64,000 bases of DNA from Grifola frondosa (taxonomy: Eukaryota > Basidiomycota > Agaricomycetes > Polyporales > Grifolaceae): NCBI GenBank assembly GCA_001683735.1, contig LUGG01000011.1, forward strand, positions 930,001 through 994,000. Direction: 5' to 3'. This document shows, piece after piece, positions 37,647 to 48,667 of this stretch. How positions within the stretch are numbered: the first letter of the stretch is position 1; each line of letters begins with the position of its first letter. Position numbers and translations under genes: made by a program. The notes below the pieces were generated by a model, which was not told the DNA's origin, did not search any database, and was given only the letters and a program-made list of their open reading frames with translations.

Positions 37647-40218
37647 ATGACCTCGCGACGTGACGCATCCACTAGCTCCATGAATACCCCCTTAGCTCTG
37701 CATAAGGCCGACGATCAAACAGGCGAATTCAACCAGAAAGAGGCCAAGTCCCGCAACTCAAGAAACGTTCAGGAGGCAAAGAAATTTGTTTTGGGTCCTA
37801 TGCCAGTTCAGAGTTTTCTAGATGATTTTCTGCAAGATTTCGCTCCAGATAATAGAGGAAAACACATGCGCTCCAGCTCGAATGCTTTCAAAGCCGTGCC
37901 CGTGCGTAGCGAGAAGGCTTCGGACATCACCGGTCCTTTGGTATGTCTCAATCTATGTAATACTACATAATTATTCAATCATGTTTTATCTAAAAGCTCA
38001 AAGCCCTCAACTCCGCGACCAAGTATAAATCCCGTTGTCCGAACTTCATGTTCGAGAATACGGCGCGCGTCAAGCATTCAGGACGGCTGAGTTCCATGAA
38101 GCCAGACATATGTTGCTTTGCTTCGCGACATCTAGCCACCGTGCGATCATCGAGTCGCCGGTCTCGCGCTGATCTCGGCTACGCGGCGCTGTTCATTGAG
38201 GTCAAGCCAGATTCGAACCAGGATTTCTTCTGTGATCCGCCTCCTAATGCCGACCGTAAGACTCGGGACAACCACCAATTTATCTTGGACATCGAAGACG
38301 AGAACATTCGGGAACAAGCGGAGCGCGCTCTGGGTCAACACATCTTCTACGCTACGGAAGTGTGCGCCAGACAACATCGTGCGTTCTGCTTCTCGATATC
38401 TATGGCCGGCTCTCGGGCTCGACTGATACGATGGGACCGGGCTGGTGCGATTGTCACGGAGTCTTTTGATATTCGTGAACACCCGGAGCCTTTATGCGAA
38501 TTCTTGTGGAGATTCTCTCAAGCATCCGATATCGAACGAGGGTACGATACCAGCGTCCATTCAGCCAGCCAAGCGGAGGAAATTTTGTTCCGGGAGGCTA
38601 TAACGGCTCATGTAAAGCTTCAGCTCGAAGTGGGGGGCGATGCGCTCGAACAAGCTGTTCGTGAACATTACAAGCCTGGAGTTGTTGCCGCAATTTACGT
38701 CTCAATAACGGACGACGACGGCCTTCATACTCGTCGATTTATTGTATCGCGACCAATGGTGTCTCCGCTTTGGTTGGTTGGCCGTGGTACTCGAGGCTAC
38801 TGGGCTGTAGACCCGGAGAACAACCACGTTGTGTTCCTAAAAGATACTTGGCGATACGACGGGGCAGAAGCAGATAGAGAGGGAAATGTTCTTCTCGGGC
38901 TAAATGCATGCGGTGTGCGCTACGTACCGACAGTTATTTGTCACGGAGATGTACCCTTGCAAGCAGGCAATGAAGCCGCTAAGGGTGAGTAGTTCGTTCT
39001 GCGTAATTCAGAATTGTGCATGCATGCATTTTGACACAAGTTGTGAAGACATAGATCTCCAATGTACTTTGACAGACAAATATGAGTCCAAATCCTGGGT
39101 TTGCGGCAGGTTACAAAGGAATATATCCACCTCAAAAAACATTCACTATCGACTGGTCGAAGGGACGGTGGGATATGGATTGAAGCAATTCAGAGGCACT
39201 GAGGAATTACTTCATGCAACGTGTGATGTACTCCACAGTAAGTCAATAATATGTCACCCTGCATCTCGCCATCCTTACACTACCTCTTAGCTATGTTGGA
39301 TGTCTCGACCAGAGACCGCCGGATACATCGAGATATAAGCCTTGGCAATATTGTTCTTGTGAAGGAGCCCGAACATCGCGTGCGACGTGGCTATCTGATT
39401 GACTGGGAAACGTCTTGCAAAGTCGACGGAGAAGGCAGAGCTTGCGAAGTGGGCCGAGCGGTAAGTCGAGTTGTTTAGCCCTATGTTGAGTTCATTTGAC
39501 CGTTCACGGAATAGGGTACTTGGCAGTATATGTCTTGGAACGCTCTTTTCGAGGAGACGTTGTCCTTTCCTTACCCGACGACATGGAGTCGCTGCTCTAT
39601 GTCGTGCTGTATTGCAGTCTTCGATGGTTACCGCACAATGACGCCAAGTCCTTACCCGATACAATACGCGACATATTCAATCAGACGCGATATGTCCGTG
39701 GCCACACGTTCGGAGGTGTTGGCAAGCATGCTGAGCTATACACTAGGACATATACTCGGGACATCACTTGGGGTACTGCACCAATTCAACAGTGGCTTGA
39801 AACGGTCCTGGACTACCGGAGTCCCCGTGAAAATCCGTCACCAATCAGCTTCCCGGAAACATGGTCCAATCCGAAGCATCTTGATGTGTTTTGGACCGAT
39901 TTCCTCATCTCCCATGTGTTGGAATCGAACGATAGGATCGAACGCGATATACTGGTTACGGCACAGCAGTCTATCTCATCCACATCCAGCGCATCTTTGC
40001 CTTCGGAGATATCGCAGCCGAGGTCTACTAGGGGACCGCTGACACGCTCGAAAGCGCGACCTGCTCAGCGGCAGGCCGAGCCAAGCAAACGAACCTCTGG
40101 TGAATCAACGCTCGCACCTGTAAAAGGTCCATCAGACGAGCCAAAAGCTACTCAGGGTAGGAAAAGGGTACCCACGCGGCCGAGCAACGGGCACGGGAAA
40201 CGCGGTAAGTATCATTAA
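37647..40218 (+). CDS. FunK1 fungal-type protein kinase, copy 3 (one frame break)
   Basis: The best-preserved N-terminal half of the set, about 780 residues. NVQEAKKFVLGPM is near residue 35, MKPDICCFAS near 130, the ADLGYAALFIEVKPDS pattern near 165, YATEVCARQHRAFCFSIS near 220, and RWDRAGAIV. The kinase domain follows: GRGTRGYWAVD near 360, VVFLKDTWRYD, HYRLVEGTVGYGLKQF, IHRDISLGNIVL near 500, GYLIDWE, and DDMESLLYVVLYC. A missing G near 39556 (GAGGAGACG for GAGGAGGACG) separates SWNALFEE from VVLSLPDDME. The tail is rich in Arg/Lys/Pro, ending GHGKRGKYH. Substrates and role are unknown. Confidence 0.88.
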
Positions 40219-40742
40219 TCCTGAAATGAATGATATTACTCGTGGCCATGCATATGACATCGTTGGTAGCTGCGCGTCGAAGACGTGACAAATCTGATTT
40301 AATCTTGTACCGTCGCTGTGCGCTTCAATAATGCGGTAAATTATGCAGGAGTAGAATCGCTATTAATAGCCGTAGCAGTAGTAGTAATAGAAATGTATTG
40401 ACTTGAAAGTAGAATAGACTATCTATTCGATCATGTGACGATTTCGCGTCACGGTGTCTTTTCTGTGGCTCTATGCGCGGGTGGCACCGTCTGACGAAAC
40501 ATGTGCCACACCGAGTTTTGCTTCTTTACCAAGAGCAAGGTGGATGATGTTCACGCTCTGCACAGTGGCACTTCACCTACAGTGCAATTACTATTTCCCA
40601 ATTCCCATCCACCATGCTTCCTCGTTCGGTCTTGTCGACATATGGATTGCAAATTCCCTCGAGGCGCACTGTTACTCCACCTCCTTTCGGAATCCATGAA
40701 CCGAAAACCCCCACCCATTTCAATCACGATCGCCATCCAGTT
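40219..40742. other. Spacer between FunK1 copies 3 and 4
   Basis: Contains TAATAG/TAGTAG-type trinucleotide repeats near 40360-40395. A frame from 40614 runs in phase into copy 4 and offers an alternative upstream start. Confidence 0.4.
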
Positions 40743-43505
40743 ATGGACACTCCAGTGTCTAGAAATGAAAACAGTGCTCAGGCCCTGGGCTTCGAATCAG
40801 ATGACGCCAAGAGTCGTTATCAAAGGATGGTAGATGAGGCGGAGCGAACCACGTTAGGTCCAATGCCAATTCAAGAATTTCTCACTGCTTTTTTGCCTCT
40901 ACAAGATGAGACGGTCCTCAATGACATGCCTTCCCCGTTGTATGCGTTTGGGAAGATTCCCGAAAGTCCTAACGATGAGTCTGAGATTTACGACCCATTG
41001 GTGAGCATAACGTCTGTTTTCACATACACGTCGTATGAGGACTGATGATGTTTACGCCATCAGATCCTTTCAATGAACGGAGATGAGGGACAGCCATCGC
41101 GTTGTCCAGGTATCAAATTCATGAATACGTCCAATCGAGTCGAATATCCGAACAAGCGGGGATCCATGAAACCGGACATATGTGGCTACACCGAGCAGTA
41201 CACAGAATTTGTTCGAGTTCCGGGCACTACGTCCAAGGCCCATACTCAGATGGGCTACGCGGATCTATTCTTCGAGATCAAAAAATCACGCGAGCTTGAC
41301 TTTTTTTCAGATCCGCCACCGGGTTCAACTGCCGCCGAGCATCAAACCTGGATATTTGTTTTGAACAAGAAGAACTATAACAAGGCGAACCTCAAGTATG
41401 CAAAACATGCGTTTGGACAGAACGTCGCGTATGCTACAGAAATCTGTGCTCGGCAGCATCGATGTTTTTGTTTCTCTGTCTCTCTTGCCGGCCCCTTCGC
41501 TCGCTTCATACGCTGGGACCGTGCGGGCGCAATTGCTACTGAATCGTTCACCATCCGCGAGCATCCCGAGTATCTGTGCCAGTTCCTGTGGCGATACTCT
41601 CATGTCTCAGATCAAGGCAGAGGATACGACATGACAGTCCAAATGGCAACCGAGGAAGAAGAGGCACTGTTCAAAGAGGCGATCTCCAGGAAAGTGGAAG
41701 AACAGCTTGGACCACTTCTCGAGAAGAGCATTACGGATTATGACAAAATAACGAAGCGAAAGAAGAAGACCAGTAAGCAGGCCGCCTTGGAGGATGCAAT
41801 CACAGAGCATTACAAGGCAGGCGTCGTCACCGCAGTATCTATGACGGGTCCTGAATGTGGGGGCGGTCAGACTCGTCGGCTTCTCATCTCTCGGCCGACA
41901 CGTTCACCTTTGTCACTAGCTAGCCGTGCTACGAGGGCATATTGGGCATTGGATACCACTCTTCTTCGTGTCGTATTTTTGAAGGACACCTGGCGATATG
42001 ACATTGATCGAATGGATCAGGAGGGTGATGTCTTGACAAGGCTCAATCAACTGGAAATTGACCATGTCCCGGAAGTTTTGTACCATGGGGACATTTTGTA
42101 CGAGCAGTGGGGCGCAGGACATGGTGGAAGTGGTGAGTCAACTGATTGTTCTTTGATTTCTACATAGCTTACCGACTTAACAGAAGGGATGTCGCAGTTG
42201 ACACGGACCCCAAGAATTTTGTGATGCGGACTGGGTTTGTGGCCAGAATTATCAAATTGTGAAGCATGCACATTATCGCTTGGTAGAAGGAACAGTCGGT
42301 TATGGACTGGAGCGGTTTTCGGGAACAAAAGAACTCCTTCACGCTACTTATGACGTCTTTCAATGTGAGCATCCGCATTTTTCCTTCGTACCTTCTTAGA
42401 TCAACAGGTCTCCGATAGGCATGTTGGATGCATACAACAAGGATCAACGCATCCATCGTGATGTCAGTCTCAGTAATATTATTCTTTACAGAGATGGAAC
42501 TGGTGTACGCCGAGGATACCTTGTCGATTGGGAGCTTTCTTGTCGACCTGATTTCAAAGGCGAAGCCCGTGATTACTGGAGAACGGTCAGTACTTGGATC
42601 TTGTTCTTTGATTGCTGCTGAAATGAATGGTTCATCATTAGGCAACGTGGCAGTTCATGTCCGCTCGCATTTTGAACAATGCAGCTGCTCAACATACCGT
42701 GCAAGACGACATAGAATCCGTCCTTTACGTGGTGCTCTATTGTGCTCTTCGATGGTTGCCGCATAATCTGGTTGATGATCTGTGCAGCACCATCAAGGAT
42801 CTATTTGAAGATTACCGCAAGCGTGACGGTCAAGATCGTGGCGGAAACGGTAAGATGGTAAATATGACTACCCGGTATTATACTCGGGATGTCATATTCA
42901 CGGATCCGACGCTGCACCAATGGCTAGGCGTCTTCACGGAATACAGCAGTTCTGCATACCAACTACAGGGGAGAGTTCTGCATGCCGATTGGGAACATCC
43001 AAGATACCTTGCCACTTTCTGGAAGAAGTTACTGGCGATGTCCCCATTGATGGAGCACGATAGAATCAAGCGGAATTTGCCGAATGCACCCAGAGATCCA
43101 GCTAATGACCCGTACGAGGCAACGATCCCGAGTAAAAGCCTAGGGAAGAGGAAGAAATGTGAAAATCTCTCCGACGACAGCGAAGCCGAAGGAGCTTGCG
43201 ATAGGACCTGTCAAAATGCAACCATACAGTCCGAGAGATCTTCCGTCGTGGCGAGACGACCACATCCTTCTAGTGGGATGGCTACGCCCGCACAGGCCAA
43301 ATGTACCGGTAACGGAGGATCCATAACACTCAACAACACAATGAAATCTCAAGACTCTCAAGATCAGAAACACGCCGCGGGAGGTGTAAGGCGGGATGGA
43401 AAATCTTTGAAGAGGGTGCGAATCGAGCCGATTGACAACGAGCCGCAAGAGATACGTGGCGATGATTCGACGTGTTTTGTCATGCGCGCATTATTCTACA
43501 GCTAA
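40743..43505 (+). CDS. FunK1 fungal-type protein kinase, copy 4 (intact, divergent)
   Basis: The only copy without a frame break. Order: RMVDEAERTTLGPMPIQEF, SRCPGIKFMNTSNRV, MKPDICGYTEQ, MGYADLFFEIKKSRELDFF, YATEICARQHR, RWDRAGAIA, a Lys-rich insertion (ITKRKKKTSKQ), SRATRAYWALD, VVFLKDTWRYD, HYRLVEGTVGYGLERF, IHRDVSLSNIIL, YLVDWELSC and DDIESVLYVVLYCALRW, then a long charged tail with KSLGKRKK. The glycine loop is degenerate: GRGTRG of the other copies is SRATRA here, so nucleotide binding may be altered, although Lys, HRD and Asp remain. The E-I-K at the N-terminal motif is kept. An in-frame Met at 40614 is an alternative start. Confidence 0.87.
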
Positions 43506-45573
43506 TTATGTGATATGCTTAGCTCTTGTGTTGATAATGTAGTTGTTTCCCCTTATCGAAGAATAGACGTACCGGAAACGAAGTGGCAACACAAGCCCAG
43601 ATGCGTCCTGTTATGGACAGCCACTGCTATGTCGGTACCTCCGGGACTATGCATAGACATTATCACTGAACACATCAACTCTGTAGCGGATGTCAAGGCT
43701 CAATGTAACTCCATAGTCCCACTGCACATTATTGTAAGGATACCTGACTTTCACTGCCTTCTCCATGCCTGGCACGCCCCCGCTCATACGCAACGCATCG
43801 AGCACAACATTAATGTATGCGCGAGGGAACTGTCCGTAGAAATTATCAGCTTTGAAGGTGATAGTGCATAATTCCTCCAAGCAGGAGAGTTCTCTAATTG
43901 CCTGATTCTCGGAAGCCGATGTGGCGAAGCTTGGGCGCCACTTTCGCCACACCTGCACATCGAGAGACAATTGAAGAAACTGACAAAAAAAGCGCAGAAA
44001 AGATTCATGTACATGGCAGGAGCTGCTCCTCGGGAATCCAATTTGGGGCATGCCTTCGCAATCGTGGAGAGCATCTTCCCGCCACTTTCGATGCTCCGAG
44101 TCCATACCTCATGGCATGTGATGCTCCGTACCTCAGGGCATGTCTACAAGATGTTATGTGCGTTCACTGCACGGACGACGGTGCGAATTCACAGATAGCG
44201 CTGCTTCAAACGTGTTTTTAAGCGGGCCGAGCATCTGCTTGTTCGCATACACGATCTGCAGTGTATGCAAGTTCGGTAGGTTGGGGAGGCAACGTGCGAA
44301 CGCGGGCAAAACGGTATCAACTGAGTATAACAAGGAAGTGAAATCGTCATGACTCTGTCTATTTCAGTCGGACATAGGAAACATCAATCAAGCGGAAGAT
44401 GGAAGATAATGTAGAAGCAGTCTCACCTGACCAGCGAACACAACTGCGGGTAGCGCACAAGACCATTGCTCATTGCTACGTCTCTGGAGCCACCCCGTCA
44501 TGACCACGTACCAGGCTTGGTATTCCATCGCTACATGCACGATCGCTGTCTCGATATGCTCCCATAGTAGCGGCAGACATATCTCGCCTAACACACGACA
44601 AGTTTGCGAAGGTGCCCGGAGGACCTCTGTACGCACTTGGAATTCGATAGGTAGCAGCTGGTCGAACTCGACAACATCGTCGACAGAGATGCATGTGTAG
44701 CATGACAAGATACCAAGAAAAATCTCTTGATCGATAGAAAGAAAAGTAGACACCAGCGCTGTCCTTCAGCCTTCTTTTCTTCGACCTCGAGCCTGAGGTA
44801 ACTGCTTGAGACATCTTAGAATTCGACTCGACGTCTTGGTATTCTGTCGTAAATATTGATAGAGTTGGATGGGGATCCGTAACAAGAGGAGGTGGATTGC
44901 TTCTGGAAGTTAAGTAAACTACATGCGGTAATCTAGGACGTCGCAAGTGCCTTTTTCAAGCAAACATATGGCCCTCTAGACGCGCCATACATATTATTTG
45001 CCGCTTCTCATATCTTCATGCAAATAAAGACATATAAGACAGATAGCCGTGGTAAGTGGCTTGAAGCATGCGTTCCTCATGGGCTGTTACAGTCAGCTGC
45101 AGAGTATGAATCTGGTTGAAAGGAATGTCCTTGGACTCTGCATAAGACAACACCGCAAAACTGTGTACGCAAAATCTAACAACCAAATGCATAAAATACA
45201 AATGAAGTCATGGCGGTCATGGCCTTGCGGCGTATAGCAAGCAAAGAGGGGGTAGTAAATAGCTTCCCGATCGAGTCCGAGGTATACACTGCAGTAGTAG
45301 CATGGGTGAGACAAGCTCCCGCTGACCAAAGAGAGCGGCCACATCAGTAGCTAGAGGGACCCAGGGAGAATTAAGGTATGTCGTGGCCCCTGGCTGAAGG
45401 GCATAAAGCAAAGTCCGCGTGGGTTCCGAAGCCACGGAAAATCTATGCACATAATGATATGGCGAATGTCACTAGGACAAGAAGGACTGAAAGATGCCAA
45501 GATGGCGTTGAAAGCGTTATTCGCGCATCCCTGGATTGAGTCATGAGCGGTCGTCAGCATGAGTCGAAGGAAA
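43506..45573. other. Intergenic, mostly unrecognised
   Basis: Contains a copy of the FunK1-fragment 3' flank (43937-43969) and one weak minus-strand frame (44388-44753) listed separately. Nothing else is supported. Confidence 0.4.
44388..44753 (-). CDS. Hypothetical helical protein
   Basis: A 121-codon frame with plausible composition (LPIEFQVRTEVLRAPSQTCR, LPLLWEHIETAIVHVAMEYQ) but no recognised domain and no adjoining exon that I can identify. It could be a gene fragment or chance. Confidence 0.2.
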   Translation of the reverse strand: MSTFLSIDQEIFLGILSCYTCISVDDVVEFDQLLPIEFQVRTEVLRAPSQTCRVLGEICLPLLWEHIETAIVHVAMEYQAWYVVMTGWLQRRSNEQWSCALPAVVFAGQVRLLLHYLPSSA

Positions 45574-46810
45574 TTATACGTACGACGTGGTTGCTGGTCG
45601 CGACACAACTTTGACCGTCAATACTGCCACAAGACCGTCTATTGCGTTGATTCCGTTCCCGCCAACGGTCAGGTAATGGTTAACGCCCGTACTTGTGTTC
45701 GAAAGGATGCCAGAAACGTATGCCGCGTCGGTTTGGTAGGTGTACCCGCCGAAAGATGTCTGCCCTGAGTACGTTGACGTGTTGGTCACGTTTGGGGTAG
45801 GTATTAGAGAAGACTGCGCTGTCGCATTGCCTACGAGCCAATCCCTTTGAACGTTGTGAAATGAATACGAAGATTTGGAAGGCATGCTGTTAAGTGCTCA
45901 CCTCCCCAGATTGTACCTTAAGGGACGAAGTCAGCATCACGCATACATCGACCATGACGTCACAAAGACTCACCCATCGAAGATTATATCATGACCCTCT
46001 ATGAAAAGAAGATTTAGACCCGTGAGGAGCGGCGTTAACATGACTTACCTTGGATCGGCAACTCGTACGACGTCGCCATAAATATAGCGCCGCTGTAAGC
46101 CCTTATAAGTTGTATAATCGGCAATAACAAAAATCAGAACGCGCCTGTTCGCGTCCTTCCCATCTTGCACCCAGTAACGAAAGTGATCGCCTCCCTCTAT
46201 TGTCTCCGTGCACGTACCCAACTGCGGGTCACGTAATCCCAGCGGATTTCAGCGGTTTCATTCACTTTATAAGGGCATATGTGTAAGATGATGTTTTGTC
46301 AAGGAAAGAGAATACATACCATAACCATTTCCGTCTCCCAGGTTGGCGGTCTGCGCGTCGCCTGAGTGTTGGCCGAGACATTCGCTCCCAAATCCAAATG
46401 AACTGAAGATGCACACAGAATATGGACATTCTATCATCGGCGCGAATATGATAAAAAGCAGCAACTTACAAGAAGTAGTTCCGAAGTCCGCCGTCCGTTT
46501 CCTGGTCTACGAGCACTGTGTCGTCGGAGGCTCCAGATATGATGACATTCAGAGGTTCACGAGACCTCCAGTATCTGGCGCGATCTATCACGGTGATATT
46601 GACGTCAATCTACTCACAATGTGCATAAGCTGAAGACTTACGGTGAGGACATCACCACCGTTAGTCAAAGGGTTGTATAGCCTGCGGTGGTACATTTCTG
46701 CTGGAAGCCCTCCGCCAGAGCGGACTTGGGGCACGAATGTTGTGTGGGTTGTGAGCAAAGGAGAGTACAGGCGCGCACAGAAGGAGGAAGAACATTGTCA
46801 TGGAGGCCAT
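45574..46810 (-). CDS. Secreted protein of unknown function (frame-broken)
   Basis: Begins MASMTMFFLLLCAPVLSFA, a good signal peptide, then exons with GGGLPAEMYHRRLYNPLTNG, GDVLT, RARYWRSREPLNVIISGASD, VLVDQETDGGLRNYF, FGFGSECLGQHSGDAQTAN, IRWDY...DPQLGTCTETIEGG, HFRYWVQDG, GAIFMATSYELPIQ and a C-terminal region from DWLVGNATAQSSLIP to YVSGILSNTSTG and INAIDGLVAVLTVKV. I recognise this as a type common in mushroom secretomes but know no function; repeated Asn-X-Thr/Ser sites fit secretion. Frame changes occur after the signal peptide (about 46752) and near 46226, where one G is missing in TACGTGACCC. One intron (donor near 46146) would be GC-AG rather than GT-AG. Confidence 0.65.
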
Positions 46811-48100
46811 CTTGACTTGCAAGCACGGCGAGATGAGGGCGGGAGTGAAAGGAGAGTGATCTTGAGCGGGGAAGACTCGAGGAAATTGCTTCTGCCCAAT
46901 CGGGTCGGCTACGGGATACGTTGTATTACATAATCACAATGACATTAATAGGCCTTTGTAGACTTTGTCTTTTTTTGCCCTTGGAAGTTTTTTCGTCTGC
47001 CTCTGCTGTGCTCCTTGTTCTCTACCGAAAGCCAAGATGCTTGTCACTTTTGTAGGTCTTTCCTAACTGCTAGTCCATCTCTTTTAGGTGTCGCTGGTAT
47101 GCGTATACTGCCCTATAATTGTATCTTGACGCCCACTTCCACGGCCAAGTATTTATATACTTCGCGGTCTTTTCTTGTCTCTGGCGCCATGCACAGCAAC
47201 TAGCTGATCTCTCTGCTGCGTGCCGATGCGTATCAAGCCGGTGATTACTCACTTCTGCTCACTTCCGGAGGCAGTCGGTATGTAATATGAATCCTCGCGC
47301 GCCTCCCGACTTGAACCCACTGATTTCCGTGTGTGGGTGTAGCATGCTGTCAAGTACGGCGAAACATCGATGATGTCTAAGGCATTGGAATCATTTTTCT
47401 CTGCATTTACCAGACTTCGTTTCAGTGCGAGGTCAGTGGATTGGTTCTCTCCTCATCCTCACGTCACATCTGCCTGTCAGACAGACAAGAGCGAGCTGTG
47501 GCTCACACTGCCAACCCGTAGTGGTCATAAGTGATGCTTTTGTCTAAGTGCAATGAAATCGCTGTGTGGGGCCTTGTCTGACTCGGATCCAGCCTGGAAC
47601 ACAGCGCAATCTGTCAAACTACTGGTGTACATTTACGATGGCAACGGGGCTGCCTCACGGCCACATGCAAGGGCTGCACACGCATTCAAGCCTCTTGTTG
47701 GTTTGTTCTTCGGTCTTGTGTTACATCTGGCTTCACCCTTCATCGCATTGACGACAACGTTCTCTTGATTAAACCTGTCGTTTCGGTCTCGAACCACGAC
47801 GAGAAGTCATCGTGTAAACGGTGCATTCCTCATAATCCACAATCTCGACATTCTCTATATATCTGTGCCAAATATCTGGTCTAGGAGGTCAGGCATTGAT
47901 CCCAACAGTCCAGCGATGTACGATTACTATGCTGCTGACTAGGCTTTCGCAAATCTTGACAATAACATCGCCTTTCGCCTCGATGCTTTGCAGATTTTGT
48001 GAATGCCAAAATGCCCAATTTTGATCAAATCGGATTCGTATGGCCCACGCCACCTTCCCGCTCGGATATAACCGAAGTGTTTCTATGCTACGGAGTCTGA
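46811..48100. other. Intergenic
   Basis: About 1.3 kb with no supported gene, RNA or repeat. Confidence 0.45.
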
Positions 48101-48520
48101 TCAACGTCGTCGTTTCCTGCCCAGACGACTAGCTCCTTTCCCCCCCGTTCCGGTGAGTGCGTTCGGCTTAATCGACGATTTATTTAGGGGCACTGTTGCA
48201 TGACGACCACTGGGTGTCTGATTCTTCGAACCAGCCTGCGGTCGATTTCGAACGAGTGGTGGGCCCTCACACGACTTGAGCTGCTCCGGAGCTGCGTCTT
48301 GAACGATGGCTTTGTGCGCTTCTCGCTTCGTACATGGGACAACGGAGGACCCAAAGCTATCGGCTCGGAACCCCAAGATGCGTCCCGGAGCTCGTGGCCG
48401 ATCCCGTCATTCGCCCTAATGTGTGCGACGCGAGGAAATCACGCCAAAATACATCGAGATGCTTCGGATCCGACCACTTTTCGGGATATAGACTATCGCT
48501 GGCACTTCGAGGGAATCGTG
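48101..48520 (-). pseudogene. FunK1 C-terminal relic
   Basis: On the minus strand, YPEKWSDPKHLDVFWRDFLASH matches the C-lobe end of FunK1 copies 2 and 3 (PEKWTDTKHLDLFWSEFLTSH and PETWSNPKHLDVFWTDFLISH). It then shifts frame into a basic tail ending SRLGRKRRR-stop at 48101, like the nuclear-type tails of the other copies. No kinase catalytic motif remains, and the upstream frame (to 48734) is unrelated. This is a deeply truncated sixth family member. Confidence 0.7.
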
Positions 48521-48667
48521 ATATTGCAGTCCTGTACCTAGCTACTCTTGAATTAGCGAGTTGAGATGTTGAGTTAATGCCCTTGTGGAGAATCGGGCCT
48601 CCTTTCCAATGCAACCCAGCCTTCGCCCCCTTAGAACCATCGACCTGTTGAATGAATTGTGGAGTCT

